DNA of 39,525 nt from an uncultured Pseudomonadota bacterium (GTDB lineage: Bacteria; Myxococcota_A; Polyangia; HGW-17). A model generated the notes under the pieces. It did no database searches. It saw only the letters and a list, made by a program, of their open reading frames with translations, and was not told where the DNA came from. The stretch lies in assembly GCA_938004375.1 (NCBI GenBank), contig CALKWH010000446.1:1-39525 (forward strand), in the 5' to 3' direction. Of this stretch, positions 32,126 through 39,525 are shown piece by piece; the stretch's first letter is position 1, and every line of letters starts with the position of its first letter. Position numbers and translations under genes: made by a program.

Positions 32126-35101
32126 ATGCGTAAGTGGTTCATTTTTACCCTGTCCATATTCTTCCTGCTCGGGTGCGATCCCGAGAGCAAGACCAAGACC
32201 GAAATCTGTAACAATGGCGCCGATGACGACGGCGACGGGCACGTCGACTGCGCCGATCCCGGCTGCTACGGCCAGGAGGGCGGGCCCACCGGCCAGGTGT
32301 GCCAGAGCACCGAGAGCCGCTGCGACGACGCCTTCGACAACGACGCCGACGGCCAGGCCGACTGCGACGACACCGACTGCGCCGCCTCCTGCGGCGGCGT
32401 CGAGGACTGCGACAACGGGCAGGACGACGACGGCGACGAGGACGTGGACTGCGACGACGCGGACTGCGACGAGGATCCCGCCTGCACCGGCGGCGAGATC
32501 TGCGACAACGGGCAGGACGACGACGGCGACGAGGACGTGGACTGCGACGACGCGGACTGCGCCACGGCCACCAACTGCCTGCCCGTCGAGGACTGCGACG
32601 ACGGCGTCGACAACGACAACGACACCCTGGCCGACTGCGCCGACTCCGACTGCCTCGGTCAGCAGGGCGCCGGCGGCCTGTGCCAGGCCACCGAGGCCGC
32701 CTGCGACGATTCGTTCGACAACGACGCCGACGGCGACGTGGACTGCACCGACGACGACTGCGCCGCCGCCGCCAACTGCCAGGGTCCCGTCGAGGACTGC
32801 GACGTGGCCGGCGACGAGGACGGGGACTCCCTGGCCGACTGCCGGGATCCCGAGTGCAACAACCAGACCGGCCCCGGCGGCGGCACCTGCCAGACCGTCG
32901 AGACCTCGTGCGCCGACGCTTACGACAACGACGGCGACGGCGCCTCCGACTGCGCCGACACCGACTGCGCCGCCGAGTGCATCGCCGCCGCCGGCTCCCT
33001 GGTCATCACCGAGTTCATCCGCGACCCCACCCTGGCGAGCGACGAAAACGGCGAATGGTTCGAGATCAAGAACATCTCCGCGGCGGACATCGATCTGCGC
33101 GGGCTGGTGATCTATTCGGCCCCCAGCCAGACCCACGTCATCGCGTCCGCCGACCCGGTGACCATCGCGGCGGGCGCCTCCATGGTGCTCGCCAGGAGCG
33201 CCGACGCCGGCCTCAACGGGGGTCTCACCGTCGGCTACGCCTTCGGTTCCGCGATCTCCTTCAACAACAACTCCGACGACAGCGTCGGTCTGCGCACCGC
33301 GGGGGGCACCGTCATCGACGAGGTGCTCTTCCCCATCGCCACCTTCGCCAACACGGCCGGCAAGGCCATGTCCCTCGATCCGGCCCACACCACCGCCGCG
33401 GACAACAACGATGCGGCCAACTGGTGTGTGTCCAAGTTGAAGTACAACAGCGCCGACTACGGCACCCCCGGCGCCGCCAACCCCTCCTGCTCCGCCGAGA
33501 CCGACTGTGCCAACACCCTCGACGACGACGGCAACGGCAAGACCGACTGCGCCGACTTCGCCTGCGCCAACGCGGTCAACTGCTCCTCGGCCGCCATCCC
33601 CACCGCCGGCAGCCTGATCGTCACCGAAATCATGCTCAACCCCGGTTTAGGGACCCCCGACTACCAGTATGAATGGATCGAGATCAAGAACGTGAGCGCC
33701 CAGGCCGTGGAGCTCAACGGCCTGACCCTGTGCAGCGACACCCCGTCGGTGTACTGTTCGCCCATCCACTTCGGCGTCTCCACCCCGCTGGCCGCCGGCG
33801 CCTCCGCGCTCTTCATGTCCGATCCCGCCCTGTGGACGGCCTTCTCCGGGATCAAGTACTCCTATGGCTCCGACATCCGCCTGGACAACGCGGCCGAGGG
33901 CGTCCAGCTCTACCACGGCGCCACGCTCATCGACACGGTGGCCTACGGCGTGGGTTGGCCCATCTCCACCGTCGGCAGCGCCATCCAGTTCTCGTCGGAC
34001 GCCGCCCAGAACGCGACCGCCAACGACGCACCGGCCAACTGGTGCGTCGCCACCTCCGAGTACGACGCCGTCAACCACCTGGACGGCACCCCCGGCCTCG
34101 CAAACGGGGTGTGCGTGGTCGCCACCGAGACGTGCGACAACAGCGCCGACGACGATGGCGACGGCCTGATCGACTGCGCCGATCCCGACTGCAACGGCCA
34201 GCTCGGTCCCAACATCGAGATCTGCCAGACCACCGAGATCACCTGCGATGACGGCTTCGACAACGACGCCGACGGCCTCACCGACTGCGCCGACCCGAAC
34301 TGCGACGGCGTCCCCGGTCCCGGCCCGTTCCTCCTTTGCGAGGCCGCCGAATCCACCTGCGACGACACCTACGACAACGACAGCGACGGCCAGGTCGACT
34401 GCGACGATCCCGACTGCGCCGGTCTTCCCGGCCCCGGCGGCGCGAACTGCGATGCCCCCAGCGTCGAGGATTGCACCACCCCCGAGGACGACGACGGCGA
34501 CACCTTCGTCAACTGCATGGATCTGGACTGCGCGGCCGACGCCGCGTGCGGCTGGCTGCCTCAGTTGTATCTGTGGGAGTCGGATGCGGATCAGGCCAGT
34601 ACCGATACTCAGGAGTTCGTCGAGGTATTGAATTTGACTGGTTCGAGCATTGATTTTACCGTCACCAAATATTTCTTGTTATTCATCAACGGTACTGGTG
34701 AGGTTTCTTACATGGTGGTCCAGTTGACAGGCTCTCTCAGCAATAAAGCTGTGAAAGTCGCCGGAATGGCAGGTGTTCCCAACGTTTCCGACACATTTAG
34801 TGTTGCCTATCAGAACGGTCAAGATGGTGTCCTGCTTGTCCGTTGCGACACTTGTGTCATTGCTGATTTCCCCAACGGTACGCTTCCTGGCACATCGTCT
34901 ACTTTCACGGTCGCTGGTGGGTCCAAGACTGTGACGAAAATTGATGGAATGGTCTATGGTACGACCGTAGACCCCGAACTCCGCGCCGTTGTGGGTGTGA
35001 CGGAACAATACAGTGACACCACCACAGAGTCGCTTCAGAGGATTTCCCATACCACATGGGCACCCGCCGTCCCGACCCCCGGCGTCTCCAACCTGCAGTG
35101 A
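32126..35101 (+). CDS. Lamin-tail (LTD) lipoprotein with Cys-Asp repeats
   Basis: 991 residues; AAGGAG precedes ATG 32126. The lipoprotein signal ends FLLGC (Cys17). Residues about 25-290 and 640-810 carry tandem repeats of the type EICDNGQDDDGDEDVDC, each with two or more Cys and an Asp-rich loop. Between them lie two lamin-tail-like domains, starting near residue 290 (SLVITEFIRDPTLAS, EWFEIKNISA) and 494 (SLIVTEIMLNPGLG, EWIEIKNVS). Residues about 811-991 resemble a third, diverged LTD and have clearly different base composition and codon use. Surface-attached, disulfide-rich, probably calcium-binding adhesin-like protein. It is followed by a 394-bp gene-free gap. Confidence 0.9.
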   Translation: MRKWFIFTLSIFFLLGCDPESKTKTEICNNGADDDGDGHVDCADPGCYGQEGGPTGQVCQSTESRCDDAFDNDADGQADCDDTDCAASCGGVEDCDNGQDDDGDEDVDCDDADCDEDPACTGGEICDNGQDDDGDEDVDCDDADCATATNCLPVEDCDDGVDNDNDTLADCADSDCLGQQGAGGLCQATEAACDDSFDNDADGDVDCTDDDCAAAANCQGPVEDCDVAGDEDGDSLADCRDPECNNQTGPGGGTCQTVETSCADAYDNDGDGASDCADTDCAAECIAAAGSLVITEFIRDPTLASDENGEWFEIKNISAADIDLRGLVIYSAPSQTHVIASADPVTIAAGASMVLARSADAGLNGGLTVGYAFGSAISFNNNSDDSVGLRTAGGTVIDEVLFPIATFANTAGKAMSLDPAHTTAADNNDAANWCVSKLKYNSADYGTPGAANPSCSAETDCANTLDDDGNGKTDCADFACANAVNCSSAAIPTAGSLIVTEIMLNPGLGTPDYQYEWIEIKNVSAQAVELNGLTLCSDTPSVYCSPIHFGVSTPLAAGASALFMSDPALWTAFSGIKYSYGSDIRLDNAAEGVQLYHGATLIDTVAYGVGWPISTVGSAIQFSSDAAQNATANDAPANWCVATSEYDAVNHLDGTPGLANGVCVVATETCDNSADDDGDGLIDCADPDCNGQLGPNIEICQTTEITCDDGFDNDADGLTDCADPNCDGVPGPGPFLLCEAAESTCDDTYDNDSDGQVDCDDPDCAGLPGPGGANCDAPSVEDCTTPEDDDGDTFVNCMDLDCAADAACGWLPQLYLWESDADQASTDTQEFVEVLNLTGSSIDFTVTKYFLLFINGTGEVSYMVVQLTGSLSNKAVKVAGMAGVPNVSDTFSVAYQNGQDGVLLVRCDTCVIADFPNGTLPGTSSTFTVAGGSKTVTKIDGMVYGTTVDPELRAVVGVTEQYSDTTTESLQRISHTTWAPAVPTPGVSNLQ
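32407..32561 (+). repeat. 62-bp perfect direct repeat, period 93 bp
   Basis: 32407-32468 and 32500-32561 are identical over 62 bases, encoding CDNGQDDDGDEDVDCDDADC twice. The exact identity at DNA level, against degenerate flanking units, points to a recent duplication, gene conversion or assembly collapse. Confidence 0.85.
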
Positions 35102-35385
35102 TCCCCGGCCGCCTCGTCGCCGGTCTCTTCTCCAATCGTTCCCTCTGAAAAGCCCTTGAAGAACCCTTTCCGTGGGCGTCGCCCAGGAAACGTCCGCCGT
35201 CGCCGTTCCGGCCATCCGGGGCATCGCCACCTCGTCACCTGCACGCAAACCACCCTGTACCGCCCTTCCTGTCTGGATGGCGTGCTATCAATGGGCGATA
35301 TATAAATAACAAACATCTAAAATAATTATACAGTGCGCCGGCTGCATTAAATCGGAAAATTGTATCCGAAATTAAGGTGGGGGGC
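35102..35385. other. Intergenic stretch with an AT-rich block
   Basis: No gene is seen. The first half (to about 35285) is GC-rich and open in the frame of the preceding gene, but it shows no motif. About 35288-35378 is strongly AT-rich for this genome (for example GATATATAAATAAC and TAAAATAATTATAC). It ends just before the OmpA promoter, where it could serve as an upstream (UP-type) or bent-DNA activating element. Confidence 0.4.
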
Positions 35386-35414
35386 TTGACACCCAGCAGT
35401 GGCGAGGCTATCAA
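35386..35414 (+). promoter_or_regulatory. Strong sigma70-like promoter of the OmpA-type gene
   Basis: Perfect TTGACA (35386-35391), 17-bp spacer, TATCAA (35409-35414), preceded by AT-rich DNA. Expected start near 35421. The best promoter in the window, fitting an abundant outer-membrane protein. Confidence 0.75.
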
Positions 35415-35421
35415 AGAGATA

Positions 35422-35439
35422 CCGGACAAGGGAGTCCGG
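35422..35439 (+). promoter_or_regulatory. Hairpin at the very 5' end of the ompA leader
   Basis: CCGGAC-N6-GTCCGG, a perfect 6-bp stem starting within a base or two of the predicted transcription start. A terminal hairpin like this typically protects mRNA from 5'-end decay. Attenuation is less likely, because only GTTTATC follows. Confidence 0.5.
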
Positions 35440-35495
35440 GTTTATCACACAATGTTAATTGATTGAATCAAAACACCATAGATTGGAGATGGATA

Positions 35496-37400
<1,905 letters not shown>

Positions 37401-37401
37401 C

Positions 37402-39525
37402 ATGAAGACCAATCATAACCTGCTGAATGACATCTGGACCGCCGGGATGCGCTCCGGGCTTCTGGGGCTTCTTTTCCTGGCCTGGCTGGCGATCGTCCCC
37501 GGCCGGGCGGCGGCCGAGGTCTTTCCCGCCGACACCGAATGGCTGCCCCTGACGCAGAACGGCCAGGGGATAGGTGACCCCCTCTCCGACGGCCAGGGGA
37601 ATGGCCGGGAGATCGTCGGTGACCCCGCAAGCCCGGCGTTTTATTTCTACTTCAACGGGACGCACTTCTTCATCCGGCTGCGCCTGGACATCACGCCGCT
37701 GCAGTCCGCCCCGAGCAACCTGCGGCCATATGGCTGGGGCATCCTCATGGACACGGACGGCAACCTGAACAGTTATGAATACTCGTTCATGGTGAACGGC
37801 ATCACCGACATCATCGAGTTCGCCCGGAACACCTCGCCCACCAACGTGGGCGACCCCTCCGACGCCGCGGAGACGCTCCTGGTCTCCTATCCGTTCAACG
37901 CGAACCCCGGGGGCAACGGCCGCGTGCTTCTGGCGCCCACTTCGTTCAACGGGACCCCGGATTACTTCCTCGACATCGCCTTGCCCTGGGCCGACATGGT
38001 GGCCGCCGGGTTCACCACGACCACGCCCATCACCTTCTGGGCGGGTACCAGCTCCAGCGCGCGCTCCATCAGCGTGGACCTCGCGAACTCGGATCAGACC
38101 CCCGGGGTGGGCCTGTTGCCGACGACCGCCTCGGATCCCTACACCATCGACGGGGATCCCACCGGTGCGGACACGGACCTGGACGGTCTTCCCGACTGGG
38201 TGGAGTTGATCATCGGCACCAACCCGGGCTCGTCGGACACGGACGGGGATGGCCTCCCCGACGGCGTGGAGGTCGGCGCGGACATGCTGCATCCGACGGA
38301 TACGGACGGGGACGGTCTGGTCGACGCTGTGGATCCGGACGACGACGGGGACGGCATCTCCACTCTGGTGGAGCGGCAGGACGCCGCGGTTCATGGCAGC
38401 TCCGACGCCGATGGGGACGGCCGGCCGAACTGGCTGGACACCGACGCCGATGGGGACGGGAAGGGCGACGCGGCCGAGGGGCGCGGCGATCTCGACGGCG
38501 ACGGCCTGATCAACTACCTCGATCCGGACGATGACGACGGACCCGACGGCGACGCCGACGGCGACGGGCTGACCAACCAGGAGGAGGTGGGGTTGGGGAC
38601 CGATCCCCTCGACCCGGACACGGACGGAGACGGCATCCCCGACGGGGATGAGGTCGGTCCCGACCCGGCCGATCCGCAGGACAGTGACGGGGACGGGGTC
38701 CTGGACGCCTTGGACCAGGACAGCGACGACGACGGGATCCCCGACGCCGTGGAGGTCGGGTCCGATCCCGTCGATCCCCGTGACACCGACGGGGACGGGG
38801 TCCCCGATCATTTGGACCTGGACAGCGATGGCGACGGCCTGTACGACCTTTTCGAGGCCGGAGGGGTGGATCTCGACGGCGACGGGCTCGTGGACGACCT
38901 GACCGACACCGACGGGGACGGCCTCGCCGACTTGGTGGATACGGACGACGGCGGGACACCCTGGCCCCTGCCCGACACAGACGGCGACGGACACCCCGAC
39001 TGGGTCGACGCGGACGATGACGGGGACGGTCTTCCGACGCTCCTGGAGCGCACGGACGCGACCGCCCTCGGAGACGAGGACGCGGACGCGGACGGCTTGG
39101 TGAACTGGCTGGACCCGGATGCCGACGGCGACGGGAAGGGCGACTCGGTGGAGGGCCGCGGGGACCTCGACGGGGATGGCCTGCTCAACTATCTCGACCC
39201 CGACGATGCCGACGGTCCGGACGTGGATCGTGACGGGGACGGTTTGACCAACGCCCAGGAGGCGTTCCTGGGGACCGATCCGGACGACGCGGACAGCGAC
39301 GACGATGGTCTTTCCGATGGCCTCGAGGCCGGTCCCGATCCCCTGGATCCGCCGGACACCGACGGGGACGGCGTCATCGACGCGCTGGACCCAGACGACG
39401 ATGGGGACGGGATCCTCACGCTCGTGGAGCGCGGGGATTCAGGCGCCATCTTCGACGACGACGTGGACGGGGACGGCTTGGTGAACTGGCTGGACCCGGA
39501 TGCCGACGGCGACGGGAAGGGCGAC
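37402..39525 (+). CDS. Asp-rich thrombospondin-type-3 surface protein, 3' end beyond window
   Basis: An open frame of exactly 708 codons from ATG 37402 to the window end with no stop, so the gene is truncated. AAGGGTG precedes the ATG, 1 bp after the ompA stop. A signal peptide of about 38 residues ends GRAAA; ATG 37447 would give a shorter one but lacks a ribosome site. Residues about 40-250 are a beta-rich N-terminal domain ([33 protein letters not shown]). Thereafter come TSP3/dockerin-like DTDGDGLPD loops with [14 protein letters not shown] modules. Larger repeat units recur 225 and 127 residues apart. Exported, highly acidic and calcium-binding; likely a cell-surface filament or matrix protein co-expressed with the porin. 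Confidence 0.9.
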   Translation, partial: MKTNHNLLNDIWTAGMRSGLLGLLFLAWLAIVPGRAAAEVFPADTEWLPLTQNGQGIGDPLSDGQGNGREIVGDPASPAFYFYFNGTHFFIRLRLDITPLQSAPSNLRPYGWGILMDTDGNLNSYEYSFMVNGITDIIEFARNTSPTNVGDPSDAAETLLVSYPFNANPGGNGRVLLAPTSFNGTPDYFLDIALPWADMVAAGFTTTTPITFWAGTSSSARSISVDLANSDQTPGVGLLPTTASDPYTIDGDPTGADTDLDGLPDWVELIIGTNPGSSDTDGDGLPDGVEVGADMLHPTDTDGDGLVDAVDPDDDGDGISTLVERQDAAVHGSSDADGDGRPNWLDTDADGDGKGDAAEGRGDLDGDGLINYLDPDDDDGPDGDADGDGLTNQEEVGLGTDPLDPDTDGDGIPDGDEVGPDPADPQDSDGDGVLDALDQDSDDDGIPDAVEVGSDPVDPRDTDGDGVPDHLDLDSDGDGLYDLFEAGGVDLDGDGLVDDLTDTDGDGLADLVDTDDGGTPWPLPDTDGDGHPDWVDADDDGDGLPTLLERTDATALGDEDADADGLVNWLDPDADGDGKGDSVEGRGDLDGDGLLNYLDPDDADGPDVDRDGDGLTNAQEAFLGTDPDDADSDDDGLSDGLEAGPDPLDPPDTDGDGVIDALDPDDDGDGILTLVERGDSGAIFDDDVDGDGLVNWLDPDADGDGKGD
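39090..39525 (+). repeat. 55-bp perfect direct repeat ending at the contig edge
   Basis: 39090-39144 and 39471-39525 are identical over 55 bases (381 bp apart), within the TSP3 gene. A diverged third copy lies near 38410-38470. The window stops inside the second copy, which is where a short-read assembler would break. Confidence 0.85.

Noticed and set aside
35102..35310. Read-through coding extension of the lamin-tail protein
   Set aside because: The frame stays open after the stop for about 200 bases, but it has no motif or repeat and chance openness is expected in GC-rich DNA.

Overview
The window looks like one complete draft or metagenomic contig of a high-GC bacterium related to Myxococcota (old Deltaproteobacteria). 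Pointers are the many lipoproteins, FHA and FHA-DUF4388 proteins, a PEGA protein, a fused Npt-type carrier, Myxococcus-type Cys-rich repeats, lamin-tail and thrombospondin-type-3 surface proteins, and an OmpA porin. The odd length fits a whole contig, as do the untrimmed Illumina adapter at base 1 and the right end stopping inside an exact 55-bp repeat. Rubredoxin, rubrerythrin and two more ferritin-like proteins suggest an anaerobe or microaerophile that meets oxygen. The taxonomic call is inference: there is no rRNA here.

Layout, left to right. (1) 47-6376 (-): a lipoprotein with a propeller-like body, a PEGA protein, a 1018-aa Npt-carrier/HEAT/cyclic-nucleotide-binding fusion and a HAD phosphatase, mostly coupled by ATGA overlaps; zupT lies just upstream on the same strand. 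(2) 7398-9177 (+): ferritin-like protein, rubredoxin (53 aa), rubrerythrin, ferritin-like protein, behind a promoter whose -10 overlaps a palindrome. (3) 9369-11607 (-): helical-repeat protein, PHP/CpsB-type phosphatase, LPG-synthase-like membrane protein, divergent from an FHA-DUF4388 gene (11772-12692). (4) 12821-16571 (-): lipoprotein, adenosine-deaminase-like enzyme, polytopic membrane protein, divergent from a trypsin-like lipoprotein protease (16727-17608). (5) 17610-21953 (-): a 469-aa unknown, a small FHA protein with a Cys motif, an ExbB/TolQ-type channel, a 35-aa membrane peptide, a Pro-rich/beta-domain protein and a likely outer-membrane protein. This is the best candidate for an undescribed system. 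It is interrupted at 19032-19063 by a sequence matching the Illumina flow-cell P5 oligo, so the join must be checked. (6) 22322-23295 (+): small protein and methyltransferase. (7) 23443-28084 (-): two large Cys-rich surface lipoproteins (RCC1 and FG-GAP types), then tRNA-Phe(GAA). (8) 28480-39525 (+): lipoprotein, outer-membrane protein, parvulin-like lipoprotein with a His-rich insert, lamin-tail lipoprotein with a low-GC C-terminal domain, OmpA/TSP3 porin, and an Asp-rich TSP3 giant cut by the window end.

Most of the window concerns the cell envelope: about nine lipoproteins, several outer-membrane proteins, an energised inner-membrane channel operon and calcium-binding-repeat surface proteins. 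Nothing here is a recognised phage, transposon, CRISPR or biosynthetic cluster. Promoters given are hand-read sigma70-like hexamer pairs and are hypotheses.
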